DNA of 64,000 nucleotides from Hoyosella altamirensis (GCF_014191505.1 NZ_JACHWS010000001.1:310001-374000); one strand, 5' to 3'. Positions 18,049 through 27,940 are shown, numbered from the stretch's first letter. Notes: generated by a model not told the origin, from the letters alone. Made by a program: numbers and translations.

Positions 18049-18813
18049 TCAGCGGGCTCCCATCGGAGTAGCTGGGTCGCTGAGGTCGCGGCGCGCAGCG
18101 AGGACCGACTCGGTTGTAGGACAATCGATTTCGCCGGAACGCTCACCGTCTGCGAACAGAACCACCCGGTCCGCGTATGAAGCCGCGACCGGGTCATGCG
18201 TCACCATGATGACCGTTTGCCCCATTTCGTGCACACTGCGCCGCAGCAAGGAGAGGACCTCAGTACCGGACTGGGAATCGAGGTTTCCAGTAGGTTCGTC
18301 CGCGAAGATTACGTCAGGCCGTGGCAGCAGCGCCCGGGCCACAGCAACCCGTTGCTGCTGGCCTCCCGACAGTTCGTGCGGCAGATGATGCATTCTGCTG
18401 GTTAAGCCCAGCTTGTTGATGATCTCCTCGTAGAAGCCCCGGTCCGGTGTCTTCCCTGCTAGCCGGAACGGCAGCGTCACGTTCTCTTCAGCAGTGATGA
18501 CGGGGAGCAGGTTGAACGACTGAAAAACGAAACCGATGCGCTCCCTGCGCAGTTCGGTCAGGGCGCGATCCGGGAGTGCGGTGAGCTCCGTCCCGCCCAG
18601 AAAGACTTGCCCTGATGTCACTGTCTCGAGTCCGGCCAGCACGTGCATCAGGGTTGATTTTCCTGAGCCTGATGGCCCCATGATCGCCGTGAACTCACCG
18701 GACTCGAAGTCCACGTCGACACCGCGCAGGGCCTGCGCGGTCGCGTGACCCGAACCGTACGTCTTGGTCACGCCGACCGCTCGTACCGCGTGTCTGGCCG
18801 CTTGTCTCGCCAT
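18049..18813 (-). CDS. LolD/MacB-type ABC transporter ATP-binding protein
   Basis: 254-aa ATPase: Walker A GPSGSGKST, Q-loop FVFQSFNLLP, signature LSGGQQQRVAVARAL, Walker B VIFADEPTGNLD, switch VTHDP. The Q-loop and signature wording places it with LolD/MacB/FtsE-like ATPases, which power FtsX-type permeases by a mechanotransmission mechanism rather than direct transport. AGGAGG precedes ATG 18813 (a start 15 bases earlier lacks a site). It is followed immediately by its permease, which is frameshifted, so the complex may be non-functional. Confidence 0.93.
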   Translation of the reverse strand: MARQAARHAVRAVGVTKTYGSGHATAQALRGVDVDFESGEFTAIMGPSGSGKSTLMHVLAGLETVTSGQVFLGGTELTALPDRALTELRRERIGFVFQSFNLLPVITAEENVTLPFRLAGKTPDRGFYEEIINKLGLTSRMHHLPHELSGGQQQRVAVARALLPRPDVIFADEPTGNLDSQSGTEVLSLLRRSVHEMGQTVIMVTHDPVAASYADRVVLFADGERSGEIDCPTTESVLAARRDLSDPATPMGAR

Positions 18814-19041
18814 CAGAAACCTCCTCATCGTGGGCTCCTGCTGACGCTATGGCGGGCCGCCCAAGTTGCCATCAGCGCGAAGAATGATCAGCGGTGACGG
18901 TCCGTCATACCTGGGTCTGATCAAGGCTCGACCGCCCGGCGTCTTCGCGGAGGCAGTTTTGTCACGAAAGTTCCCGCGCACAATCGCCGCATCTGGGTAA
19001 CCTCGCTTCACCGCAACCTTGCAGAGAGGAATGCCGGGCCC

Positions 19042-20490
19042 ATGAACGCCACACCTGATTCCCCAGAGACGGTGAACCGCTTCAACATCCGGATAATCGG
19101 GATCTGTGTCGCCGCTGCGCTTGGCGGCTTCCTCTTCGGCTTCGACACAGCCGTGATCAACGGCGCCGTCGATGCGATGACCGAGACCTTCGGGCTGAGT
19201 GCTGCCCTGCAAGGTTTCGCCGTCTCATCCGCACTGCTGGGCTGTGCAGCGGGCGCGTGGTTCGCGGGCCCGATCGCGAACCGGCTCGGTCGCGTGCCCG
19301 TCATGCTGATCGCAGCCTCGCTGTTCCTTGCCTCGTCGATTGGGTCCGGGCTTGCGTTCGGTGTCGTCGACCTCATCGTGTGGCGTGTCATCGGCGGTCT
19401 CGGTGTGGGGGCCGCCTCCGTGATCGCCCCCGCGTACATCGCGGAAGTCTCTCCCGCGAGGATTCGCGGCCGCCTCGCATCGCTGCAGCAACTCGCCATT
19501 GTGACGGGCATCTTCGCGGCACTGCTGTCAGATTCCATGCTCGCTGACTTCGCTGGGGGGTCGATCGAGATTCTCTGGCTCGGCCAGGAAGCCTGGCGCT
19601 GGATGTTCATGGCCGAGGCGATCCCGGCGATCGTCTACGGGCTCGCTGCGCTGCGGTTGCCGGAGTCGCCCCGATTCCTCGTCGCCAAGGGCAGATATGA
19701 CGAGGCCACGCGAGTGTTGCGCGTTTACACCGGCATCGTCGACGTGTCGGACAGGATCACGGCGATCAAGGACTCGCTGCGCGCCGACCACCGCTGGTCC
19801 CTCGCTGATCTGCGCGGCCGCCGACTTGGACTCAAGCCGGTTGTGTGGGTCGGTATTTTGCTGTCCGTCTTTCAGCAATTCGTCGGCATCAACGTCATCT
19901 TCTATTACTCAACGACGCTATGGCGGTCGGTCGGATTCGAGGAGGGCGACGCCCTGCAGATCACCGTCATCACTTCGGTGACCAACATCGTGGTGACGCT
20001 GGTCGCGATCGCGCTAGTGGATCGGGTGGGACGGCGTCCGTTGCTCCTGACGGGATCGGCGGGCATGTTCCTCTCCCTCACGACGATGGCGATCGCGTTC
20101 TCCCAGGCAACCCTCGTCACCGACCCGGATGGCACCACAAGTGCCATTCTGGAAGGTGGCTGGGACGTGACGGCGCTTATCGCAGCGAATGCGTTTGTTG
20201 TGTTCTTCGGCGTCAGCTGGGGTCCGGTGGTCTGGGTGCTGCTGGGTGAGATCTTCCCGAACTTCATCCGCGCGGGTGCGCTCGCCGTGGCCGCCGCGGC
20301 TCAATGGCTCGCGAACTTTGCGATTTCCACCACATTTCCGACATTCAGTGAGATCGGGCTGACCTTCGCGTACGGTTTCTACGCCTTCTTTGCCCTTCTG
20401 AGCTTCGCGTTTGTGTTCACCCAAGTCCCGGAAACCAAGGGGCGCGAGCTCGAGGACATGTCGTACGAAGTGCATTCACGCCGTCGCTGA
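19042..20490 (+). CDS. MFS sugar porter family transporter
   Basis: 482-aa, 12-TM member of the sugar porter family (proton:sugar symporters). Diagnostic motifs: GGFLFGFDTAVINGAV in TM1, RLGRVPVML after TM2, a GG-rich TM4 with RIRGRLASLQQLAIVTG, PESPRFLVAKGR ending the N-terminal half, QQFVGINVIFYYSTTLW in TM7, DRVGRRPLLL, and PETKGRELEDM at the C-terminus. AGAGGA lies upstream of the ATG. Substrate (hexose, pentose or polyol) cannot be told from sequence. It appears monocistronic. Confidence 0.93.
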   Translation: MNATPDSPETVNRFNIRIIGICVAAALGGFLFGFDTAVINGAVDAMTETFGLSAALQGFAVSSALLGCAAGAWFAGPIANRLGRVPVMLIAASLFLASSIGSGLAFGVVDLIVWRVIGGLGVGAASVIAPAYIAEVSPARIRGRLASLQQLAIVTGIFAALLSDSMLADFAGGSIEILWLGQEAWRWMFMAEAIPAIVYGLAALRLPESPRFLVAKGRYDEATRVLRVYTGIVDVSDRITAIKDSLRADHRWSLADLRGRRLGLKPVVWVGILLSVFQQFVGINVIFYYSTTLWRSVGFEEGDALQITVITSVTNIVVTLVAIALVDRVGRRPLLLTGSAGMFLSLTTMAIAFSQATLVTDPDGTTSAILEGGWDVTALIAANAFVVFFGVSWGPVVWVLLGEIFPNFIRAGALAVAAAAQWLANFAISTTFPTFSEIGLTFAYGFYAFFALLSFAFVFTQVPETKGRELEDMSYEVHSRRR

Positions 20491-20679
20491 CACCTCTGAA
20501 GACGCTCAAGCGCGTCCGCTCCGTGGGATTCACAGCCCGCATACTGTGCAAGTTGTCGGCGTGTCGCGTTCCAGCAGCCATCCGCGGTAACGCTGCGGCG
20601 TCAACGCCATTACTATCGTGGATCGGTAACGGGCTTCGGTAGTCGCAGCATTTGAGGGCATGGAAGAAGGGTGGCGTTA

Positions 20680-23600
20680 GTGGCGCAGGGGGGCAGCGTT
20701 CCATCGAGTGGTTCGGCAGCATCGATCGGAGACTGGCTCAGCGACCGCGAATACGAGATCACCAAGCGGCTCGAGCGGGCGACCCTGGTCATCGAAGCGC
20801 ACCCCGGCAAAGCTGTCGCGGATGAGATAGCGGTGGCCTATGCACAGCAAGCCGCGCGGCTGTCTGGCCCCGGAGTGTCGCCCGGCACTGCGCTCGTCAG
20901 GAAGTACCCGGCACTTACCCTGCTGACCCTCGTCGCGCATGCGTCTGCCACCGGCCGCACAACTGACTTCTGGGAGAGCTTCTGGACCGAGTTGGGTGTC
21001 GCCCGCGACCCCAAAACCGAAGCCGACATCCGCCAGGGGATTCCGAAACTGCTGCGACGCTTCTCCCTGGCCGAGTTCCCGCGCCTCCGAGGCCGCTATG
21101 TCCAGGTCATCGGTGTGCACGCGGGTGTGCCGGTGCCTAGTGCGGACACGCTCGTGGCGGTGCTCGCCGACCACTTGGCGCGCGGCGGGGAACCTAACGG
21201 GTCGAGTTTCACCAATTGGCTCACCGACCCTAGGAAGCCCAACCGGCTTGCGAGAGTTGACGTGCCAGTGCGCACGTTCGTCACCGAAGGCGGTGAATAC
21301 GCGATCGACTTCATCGATCGTGTGCTCGACATTGTCGCCGTCTCGATGAGCAATCCGCAGACATGGCGGGACTCCATTGATGCACTCGCCGTGACAAGCG
21401 GCCTGCCGGAAGTGTTGTTCCGGGAGGTCGTGCGCGCAGTCGAGGGGCAGGGGATCAGCGGTGGCCTCCTCGCTGGCGATGGGCACATCGAGCCGCCGCG
21501 GCTACGTCTCGATACTGGCGACGGTTCGGTTCAGGTCCTCGTCCCGCACCCGCCAGCACAGCCAGACGAGCGCTGGCAGATTTCATCGGATGGTGATGTC
21601 TCCGAGGTTCGGGTGCCCGCGAGTATCTTCCACGCAACCAACCCCAACTGGCGGACGACCCCGCACGCCATTCGCACGATCTCCAGCCCAGCGAGGCACG
21701 TCAGCGCGGAACACCCCTCGATCCCGCGCAGGTTCGTCTTCTCGCTGGTTGATCCAAAAGACCCCCTCGTTCTTTTCACTGACCAGGGGAAGCTACTCGG
21801 CCGCAGGCTGCCCGTACCGTTGGGTTCGATTTACGCGCTGGTGCCGCGCGGTCATCAGCTGGCCGATACTGGTGCTGCCGCGCCTGGGACGCCATTGGGC
21901 CGAGTCATCGAGCCGGAGGCAGATCGGGGCAATCCGGCGGGGTGGCGCGACTGGCAGCTGTTGCAGATCGACACGACGGAACTCCGCTCGATCCAGCTGG
22001 TTAAGGACACTGACAAAGTGGGAACGGCCAGGCAGGTGCGACGCAGCTACCTGCCTGAGGTTCTACTGGCCGATCCAGTGCGCGGCGTGCGCGCGGCGAA
22101 CGGCTCGCCCCTCTACAACGAGCGGCCCGCCGTGTGGCTGCCGGGCGATCCACTGGGCCACAAGGTTCCGTGGCAGGTCAGCGCGAGGCGACTCGGCGCA
22201 GCGGACTGGGTCGCCACGTTCGTATGGACGTTGGAAGGCGAAGACTTCAGCTGCGACCCGTTCGATGAGGTCGAAGTACCACTTTTCGGGACGTATGAGA
22301 TCGTCGTGCGCGGCCCCCTCGGAGCGGACCTCCGCAAAGTCGTCCACCTCGCGGAAGGCTTTGAGTCCAGCGTCACCCCCGACTACCGGGTCCCCGCCAG
22401 CAACGGGCTGTCGGACTCCGTTGTTGAATTGGCGTGCGAGGCTCCGATCAAGGCGGACCCGGACGTGCTGCGGTTCGCGAGCGATGAGACAGAGCAACTG
22501 GCTGTCCTCAGTGGCGCCGGAGAACTTCCGCTGCTCATCAATCCGCCGCAAGCGGAAATCCGGCTGACCGGTGCAGGGCAGTCTTTGCCCTGGTCGGGCC
22601 TGCCGCATGTAGTGACGGTCCACGAGCTCGCCGAGAACCGAACTCTGGCGTACCGAGTGCCCGCAACCGCGGACATCAACACCTGGGTCGAGTTGCGCGA
22701 CCGGGCTGGGAAAGTGCGCCTGCAGGAGCCTCCGAGCTACAACGAGCACACTGATGCGTTCGAAGTGCAGACCTCGCGCCTCGCGGAAGGGCTCGGACGC
22801 CTTCGTTCAGCACGTGTTGTGGCCGTCGTTCAGGCGGAAGACGAAGACCCGCACTTCATTCAGCTTGCGAGCGTTCGTCCAGCAGGATTGTCCTCGGAGA
22901 TTCGCCTTGACGGTGAGGTGCTCGTCTTTGAGGATGTGGCTGAGGTTGCTGGACTGACGGCGCAAATCTGGCCCGAATCAGCTCCCTGGAAGGAACCTGT
23001 TTCACTTCCCGTTCGGGACGAACGTGTGGTGCTGCCCGACGAGCTAGCCGCTAGTGGGCCACTTCGCGTCAGGCTGGTCGTCGGTGATCAGTCGGCTGCT
23101 CCCTCGACTCCGCCAGAAGACACTACGCGCCTCGACCAGCGAGGCTGGGTGCGCAGCAGCGACCCTGCGCTCGAAGCCCTCGCACGGTACCTGTCCGGCG
23201 ATGCCGACCTGCCGACGGGCCTCAAACCCAGTCCACACATGTGGACAGCACTGCATGCGCTGACGATCGCGTCGAACTACGACGACGTGTGCGCCGGGCT
23301 CGGGAGGATGCTCCGGGAGCAGCCACGAGAGGCTGTCCTCGCGCTCACGCACAGCACTGTGCCGGTGTCTGAACAGCCTGCGCTACTGATCGGGACAGGC
23401 GTCGCCCAGGCCAATTACACGGCGGAGGAGCCCTCCGACGAGTCAAGTGCGAACTCGTGGGTTCAGTGTCTCCTCACGATGGCGGAACTGCCTCTGTTTG
23501 AGCGTGGCGGCACCGAGTGGGAGCGTGCACGTGAGGAACTCGATGAGCACGGCGGCGAAGCGCTACTCCGTGTCTTGGACACGGGCCGGGACACCGAACT

Positions 23601-24117
23601 GGCGAAAGCTCTGTTCGACCACACCACCGTCATGTTGCACCACATGCCCGCAGAACAGGTCGACCAGATCTTCAACGTCGCACGGATCATCCCTGGCGCG
23701 GTCCTCGACGTGGACACACGCGTCAGTGCGATCGCGGAAGCATTCGCGATGCGCATGCGCTGGGCGGAAACCGCAAGCCACACGGAATTGATCGTCAGGG
23801 CAAAGAAATTTGTCCGGGCAATCCGGAAAGCGGGCAAGCAGTTCTATGACCAGATCTCGATCCGCAGCGATGCGCTGGGAAACGCCGACACGCAAGCGCA
23901 CCCGTGGCTGATGATCCCGATGGTGTCGCTGATCATGGCGCTGCTAGCGCGACTTGAAGCGCACGGGGGAGTGAAAGCGGGTGTCATCGACGAGGACATC
24001 ATGCGCGCCTGGGCTGACCTCGCGCGGCTGTGCCCGCAGCTGACGCGCATCGACCTGGTGTTCGCCGAATCCCTCATTGTCCACGCGAAGGTGGAATCCG
24101 GCCTGAGCTGGGACTGA
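20680..24117 (+). CDS. Large uncharacterised protein (1145 aa)
   Basis: Single uninterrupted frame of 1145 codons. GTG 20680 is preceded by AGAAGG at 9 bases; GTG 20671 is too close to that site. No signal peptide, transmembrane helix or recognised enzyme motif was seen. The N-terminal about 250 residues look helical (for example KYPALTLLTLVAHA, FWESFWTELGV, YVQVIGVHAGVP); the middle (about 270-800) is mixed beta-rich with Ig- or propeller-like spacing; the last about 250 residues are helical. It stands alone, with a sugar transporter before it and a convergent acyltransferase after it. I do not recognise the family. Strong codon bias typical of the host argues for a real, maintained gene. 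Confidence 0.8.
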   Translation: MAQGGSVPSSGSAASIGDWLSDREYEITKRLERATLVIEAHPGKAVADEIAVAYAQQAARLSGPGVSPGTALVRKYPALTLLTLVAHASATGRTTDFWESFWTELGVARDPKTEADIRQGIPKLLRRFSLAEFPRLRGRYVQVIGVHAGVPVPSADTLVAVLADHLARGGEPNGSSFTNWLTDPRKPNRLARVDVPVRTFVTEGGEYAIDFIDRVLDIVAVSMSNPQTWRDSIDALAVTSGLPEVLFREVVRAVEGQGISGGLLAGDGHIEPPRLRLDTGDGSVQVLVPHPPAQPDERWQISSDGDVSEVRVPASIFHATNPNWRTTPHAIRTISSPARHVSAEHPSIPRRFVFSLVDPKDPLVLFTDQGKLLGRRLPVPLGSIYALVPRGHQLADTGAAAPGTPLGRVIEPEADRGNPAGWRDWQLLQIDTTELRSIQLVKDTDKVGTARQVRRSYLPEVLLADPVRGVRAANGSPLYNERPAVWLPGDPLGHKVPWQVSARRLGAADWVATFVWTLEGEDFSCDPFDEVEVPLFGTYEIVVRGPLGADLRKVVHLAEGFESSVTPDYRVPASNGLSDSVVELACEAPIKADPDVLRFASDETEQLAVLSGAGELPLLINPPQAEIRLTGAGQSLPWSGLPHVVTVHELAENRTLAYRVPATADINTWVELRDRAGKVRLQEPPSYNEHTDAFEVQTSRLAEGLGRLRSARVVAVVQAEDEDPHFIQLASVRPAGLSSEIRLDGEVLVFEDVAEVAGLTAQIWPESAPWKEPVSLPVRDERVVLPDELAASGPLRVRLVVGDQSAAPSTPPEDTTRLDQRGWVRSSDPALEALARYLSGDADLPTGLKPSPHMWTALHALTIASNYDDVCAGLGRMLREQPREAVLALTHSTVPVSEQPALLIGTGVAQANYTAEEPSDESSANSWVQCLLTMAELPLFERGGTEWERAREELDEHGGEALLRVLDTGRDTELAKALFDHTTVMLHHMPAEQVDQIFNVARIIPGAVLDVDTRVSAIAEAFAMRMRWAETASHTELIVRAKKFVRAIRKAGKQFYDQISIRSDALGNADTQAHPWLMIPMVSLIMALLARLEAHGGVKAGVIDEDIMRAWADLARLCPQLTRIDLVFAESLIVHAKVESGLSWD

Positions 24118-24147
24118 GGGTCGGCTTGCGGGCCTCCCGCTGTAGGC

Positions 24148-25434
24148 TCAAGCGGAGTGCCCGACGAGCGTTTCCCGGTACATGAGCGCAAAACGGTCGA
24201 GGGCGTCCTGGCTCATCGCGGCGCCCCCGCCGCGGAAACCGAAGAACAATTCGCGGTTATGGCCTGCGACGCCGACCGAGACGGGGATCGTCTGCGACAC
24301 GAGAGGCGGACTGAACCACAGTTCACGCACCTCCCCGGCGTCGCCGAACGCGGGTACAGCCTGTCGGCCGAGATTCGATAGTGTCGTGGTTTCGACGAAC
24401 TGCTTCTCAACAAGTGGCAACAGCGACGTGAGACTGCGTTTGAGCACGTTTGGCAGCAGGTTGCCCGGTTCGAGCACATCGACGATCCAGTTCGCCGCGC
24501 CGTTCTGTTTGAGCGTCGTTGTTTCGTCGCGGACGAGTCCGGTTGCTTCGGTCAGGTCGTTGGCCGTGGTTGGCACGAAAACCGTGAGATAGCTCGCGAA
24601 ATTGGAGACCACCTCGGACGACCACTCCGCAGGGCGCAGATTCACGGGCATCATGACCGATACAGTGTCGCCGAGTTCGCCGGCGTGCTCGGAGTTCCAG
24701 CGAATGATGGTCAGCGCGTGCGCTGCGATCACTAGATCGTTGATCGTCGCACCCCGTGGACGGCGCCCAGCCGCAATCGCAACTTCGTCAGCGGTAAGTC
24801 GCAACTGTGAGAGCACGTATCCGCCGTCCGCTGACCCACCGTCGGGAGTGACCTTCGTGATGCGTCGTCTGTTCGGAAGGTCCCCAGCGACTTTGGCCAC
24901 CCGGGGTGTCAGGTCGCTGAGCCTGCGAGAACCGAACAACTTCTTTAGGTCACGCGCCTGCATAATGTCAGGCCCACCGGCCGGATCCTGAGTACCGGCG
25001 TACTCTCGCGCGACTGAGATCAGGAACCGGATGCCGCCCATGCCGTCGAACGTCGCGTGGTGCAGGTTGAACATCAACCGGTCGCCGTCATCCTCGCGAA
25101 CGAGGGCCACATGGAAGCTCGGGCTCTGATAGAGATTGGGTGCCACCGACTGCAGTCGCGCGCGGACTATCCGGCTCGGCTCATCGGTCACCTCCACGGA
25201 AAGGTAGTCCGCACTGTCCGGGATCACCCACGTCAGCGTGCGGCTGCCGATCGCGGCAGGCGCTAACTTCGCCCTGGCGAGCGGATGGGTCAGCGCAGCT
25301 GCCCGTAACGCGCGGGTCAGGCAGTCGATGTCTAGTCTTCCTGACACTTTGACTTCGAACTCCACCGACATCGGCGTCTTGCTACCGAGGTTTATGAATG
25401 CTTCATCGAGCGAAGTGACTGGCAGAGTGCGCAT
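24148..25434 (-). CDS. Condensation-domain / WS-DGAT-like acyltransferase
   Basis: 428-aa member of the CoA-dependent acyltransferase superfamily. The catalytic HHxxxDG motif is present as HHATFDG (about residues 129-135), and TTLSNLGR near 358 matches the NxG region shared with wax ester synthase/DGAT and Pap-type enzymes. RRPRGATINDLVIAAHAL is the typical core helix. In mycolate-bearing bacteria such proteins esterify alcohols, diacylglycerol or glycolipids with acyl-CoA or carrier-bound acyl groups. No polyketide synthase or lipid gene adjoins it, so the substrate is open. Convergent with the 1145-aa gene. Confidence 0.83.
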   Translation of the reverse strand: MRTLPVTSLDEAFINLGSKTPMSVEFEVKVSGRLDIDCLTRALRAAALTHPLARAKLAPAAIGSRTLTWVIPDSADYLSVEVTDEPSRIVRARLQSVAPNLYQSPSFHVALVREDDGDRLMFNLHHATFDGMGGIRFLISVAREYAGTQDPAGGPDIMQARDLKKLFGSRRLSDLTPRVAKVAGDLPNRRRITKVTPDGGSADGGYVLSQLRLTADEVAIAAGRRPRGATINDLVIAAHALTIIRWNSEHAGELGDTVSVMMPVNLRPAEWSSEVVSNFASYLTVFVPTTANDLTEATGLVRDETTTLKQNGAANWIVDVLEPGNLLPNVLKRSLTSLLPLVEKQFVETTTLSNLGRQAVPAFGDAGEVRELWFSPPLVSQTIPVSVGVAGHNRELFFGFRGGGAAMSQDALDRFALMYRETLVGHSA

Positions 25435-25610
25435 CGTTTCCTCCGAATTAGAGGCGCTTACGTGTTGGACGATAGTCCCCGCATAGTTCGAAGCGCTGCA
25501 AAACCGGGCACACTATCCCGGCAGCATTCAACGGCTTCGGCGACAAATTGCCAATGTATACCCGCGCCAGTTGCGGGTAGTTCTGTCGTGACTGCAGAAA
25601 GGGGTAGGCG

Positions 25611-26033
25611 ATGCCGAAGACCAAGAAATCTGGTGAGCCGAAGAAGGACGAATTGCCCTCCACGGTGAAACGGTCGAGCAAGAAAGCGCAGCGCACTTTC
25701 GCCAAAGCGTACGACGCGGCCGTTGACGAATATGACGGCAACGAGGAACGTGCTCATCGTGTGGCGTACTCCGCCCTGAAGCAGAAGTACGCCCGAGTCG
25801 GGAAAAAGTGGAAGCGCAAGGATAAGAAGGGGCCTTCGGACTCCAGGTCAGAAGGTGGCTCTGGCGGCAAGACACACGAAGGCGTCGACGCGAAGGCGAC
25901 GAAGGACAAGCTGCTGAAGACGGCTCGCCGCCTCGGTATCAAGGGGCGCTCGACGATGCGAAAGCGTGAACTGGTCGAGGCGATCAAAAAGGAAAACAAG
26001 CGGGAGACTGACGCGGCGCGAAGAAAGAACTAG
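25611..26033 (+). CDS. ChaB-family protein with Rho-N/SAP-like tail
   Basis: 140-aa very basic protein. Residues 12-65 match ChaB (DELPSTVKRSSKKAQRTFAKAYDAAVDEY, then RAHRVAYSALKQKY), the small protein once linked to calcium/proton antiport in E. coli. A Ser/Gly linker follows, then residues 99-130 form a Rho-N/SAP-like helical module (KDKLLKTARRLGIKGRSTMRKRELVEAIKK) typical of nucleic-acid binding. AAAGGGGT lies upstream of the ATG. The combination suggests a nucleoid- or RNA-associated protein rather than a transporter regulator; function unproven. Confidence 0.85.
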   Translation: MPKTKKSGEPKKDELPSTVKRSSKKAQRTFAKAYDAAVDEYDGNEERAHRVAYSALKQKYARVGKKWKRKDKKGPSDSRSEGGSGGKTHEGVDAKATKDKLLKTARRLGIKGRSTMRKRELVEAIKKENKRETDAARRKN

Positions 26034-26067
26034 GGCGCATGGATGAGTGCTGTCGTAGTGTCGTCCC

Positions 26068-27012
26068 ATGGATCAGCCCTTGTGGGAACAACATTGCTGC
26101 CTGCCGTTGTCCGCCGCAGCGAACGTCGGTGATCTTGCCGCGTATGGCCCGGCCTTCGTGTCCGTGAACGTCGGCTACGCCCTGCACGACAAAGTTGAGT
26201 GCCTCGCGGTAATCGACCACTTCCGGGCGGGAATCGAAGCCGACGAGAGGCTAACGACCGCGACCACTTACGAAGCCACCGAACATGCGGCGCGGCAGGG
26301 CAAGACGGCGATCGCGTTTGATCTGGAAGATGCGCGACCGCTGGCCGGGGACCTGGCGAATGTTGAACTCTTCTACCGCCGAGGGGTTCGTACGCTGCTG
26401 CCCACGTACAACTTCGCCAATGATGCAGGCTCGGGGTGCCTCGACGAAACCGATCGCGGGCTCACCGCTTACGGCCGTGACCTCGTGTCGGAAATGAACC
26501 GGATCGGCATGGTTGTCGACGGTTCGCACTGCAGCACACGGACGGGCCTTGGTCTGAGCGAGGCGTCTAAGCAGCCGATGATCTACTCGCACAGCTGTAT
26601 GCGATCGGTGTGGAAGCACGAACGCAACATCACCGACGAGCGAGCTGTCGCATGCGCGGAAACGGGGGGCGTTGTGGGCATCACAGGTGTCGGCATTTTC
26701 CTCGGCGCAAACGACGCCAGCATCGACGCGATGATCCGCCACATCGACTACGCCGTTGAACTGATCGGTGAAGACCACGTGGGGGTCGCGTCGGACTTCC
26801 CATTCGACTACGACGACTTCCGCGCAGAGATGCTCAGCAACCCACATTTCTTCCCCGCGGCCTACACGCGATATGGGCCGATCGACTTCGTCACCCCGGC
26901 GATGATGCTTCAGCTACCCGGCGCACTCAAAGCGCACGGATACTCGACCGGTGTGATTCGGAAGATCCTGTGGGGCAATTTCGCGCGGATAGCAGCGCAG
27001 GTGTGGAAATAG
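26068..27012 (+). CDS. Peptidase M19 (membrane dipeptidase) family protein
   Basis: 314-aa TIM-barrel metallohydrolase of the renal dipeptidase family. Ligand-bearing stretches are visible: IAFDLEDARPL (bridging Glu), MVVDGSHCS and IYSHSCMRSV (His ligands), and GVASDFPFD near the C-terminus. The first HxD metal motif of the family is altered: residues 9-11 read H-C-C, so the Asp is replaced by Cys. No signal peptide, so it is probably cytoplasmic. No clear ribosome site precedes the ATG; it may be leaderless. It is separated by 6 bases from the convergent aztB. Likely a dipeptidase or a relative acting on D-amino acid or modified dipeptides. Confidence 0.85.
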   Translation: MDQPLWEQHCCLPLSAAANVGDLAAYGPAFVSVNVGYALHDKVECLAVIDHFRAGIEADERLTTATTYEATEHAARQGKTAIAFDLEDARPLAGDLANVELFYRRGVRTLLPTYNFANDAGSGCLDETDRGLTAYGRDLVSEMNRIGMVVDGSHCSTRTGLGLSEASKQPMIYSHSCMRSVWKHERNITDERAVACAETGGVVGITGVGIFLGANDASIDAMIRHIDYAVELIGEDHVGVASDFPFDYDDFRAEMLSNPHFFPAAYTRYGPIDFVTPAMMLQLPGALKAHGYSTGVIRKILWGNFARIAAQVWK

Positions 27013-27018
27013 GATCTG

Positions 27019-27885
27019 TCACACGCTTATGGCTTGACGCTCGGAACTCGTGGGGGACCGGGCAGCATCCACGGCGGCCCGCAGTAGCGCGGATACAGCT
27101 GCCGAGAAAACAGCGACGAGCGCAACCGTAGCGCCAGCGGCCGTCGCCATGTACCAGGAGATGAGCAGCCCAAGCCAGACGCTCACCGCTCCGATGCATG
27201 TCGCAAGTGCCATGGTCGTAGGAATACGGCGGGTCCATCGTCCTGCTGCCACCGCGGGGCCGAGGAGCATCCCGAGCACGAGTAGCGAGCCGACTGCCTG
27301 ATAGGCGGACACCACTGCGAGTGCGACAAGACCAACCAGCGCGGCGTGCGCGGCGCGGGGGTGCAGGTGCAGCAGGTGGGCCTGGCGCGGATCAACGGCG
27401 AGGGCGACGAAAGCGCGGTGCCAAACGAATGCGAGAACAGCAGTGACCACGGTGGCGGTCGCGATCCCTAAGAGTTGGCCGGACTGGATGGCCAGTATGT
27501 CCCCGAACAGGATCGCTGTCGCGTCCGAAGCGAAGGTGCGCGATGACGAGATGATGACGACGCCGAGTGCGAGGCTTGCGACGAACAGCAGCCCGATGCT
27601 GGTGTCCGCCGAGAGCCGCCAGCGGCGCTGCACGACGCTTACACCCAGGGACATTATCGCGGCGCTCGCCGCGGCGCCGATGACTGCGGGCAAGCCCACG
27701 AGGAGGGCGATCGCTACGCCGGGGAGTACGCCGTGCGCCATCGCCTCACCCAAGAATGCCATGCCGCGGGTCACTACCCACGTGCCGACGATGGCGCACA
27801 TGGTTGCTACTAACACGCCCCCGATGAGGGCGCGCATCATGAACGTGGTCGTGAAGGGATCGGAGAGGACGGCAAGCACAGCCAT
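27019..27885 (-). CDS. aztB: Zinc ABC transporter permease AztB
   Basis: 288-aa ABC-3 family metal permease with about eight TM helices (VVTRGMAFLGEAMAHGVLPGVAIALL is the typical ZnuB/MntB-like loop, and DPRQAHLLHL the coupling region). The other subunits of the locus (ATPase, substrate-binding protein, AztD-like chaperones) are on the opposite strand starting 55 bases away, so the permease is transcribed divergently from its partners. The short shared gap could hold a Zur-type site, though no clear palindrome is seen. Assignment to Azt rather than Znu rests on the AztD-like genes next door. Confidence 0.86.
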   Translation of the reverse strand: MAVLAVLSDPFTTTFMMRALIGGVLVATMCAIVGTWVVTRGMAFLGEAMAHGVLPGVAIALLVGLPAVIGAAASAAIMSLGVSVVQRRWRLSADTSIGLLFVASLALGVVIISSSRTFASDATAILFGDILAIQSGQLLGIATATVVTAVLAFVWHRAFVALAVDPRQAHLLHLHPRAAHAALVGLVALAVVSAYQAVGSLLVLGMLLGPAVAAGRWTRRIPTTMALATCIGAVSVWLGLLISWYMATAAGATVALVAVFSAAVSALLRAAVDAARSPTSSERQAISV

Positions 27886-27940
27886 AGCGGTCGACCTTAG
27901 CAGTTATTGGTAGTGAGTTTCATTTGCTAAAGTTTCGTAC

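Noticed and set aside
24128-24140. GCGGG-CCT-CCCGC hairpin between the 1145-aa gene and the acyltransferase
   Set aside because: Only a 5-bp stem without a T-run; too weak to call as a terminator.
27886-27940. Zur box in the aztB-aztA divergent gap
   Set aside because: The stretch around 27912-27931 has only a weak dyad and does not match the known actinobacterial Zur consensus well enough.
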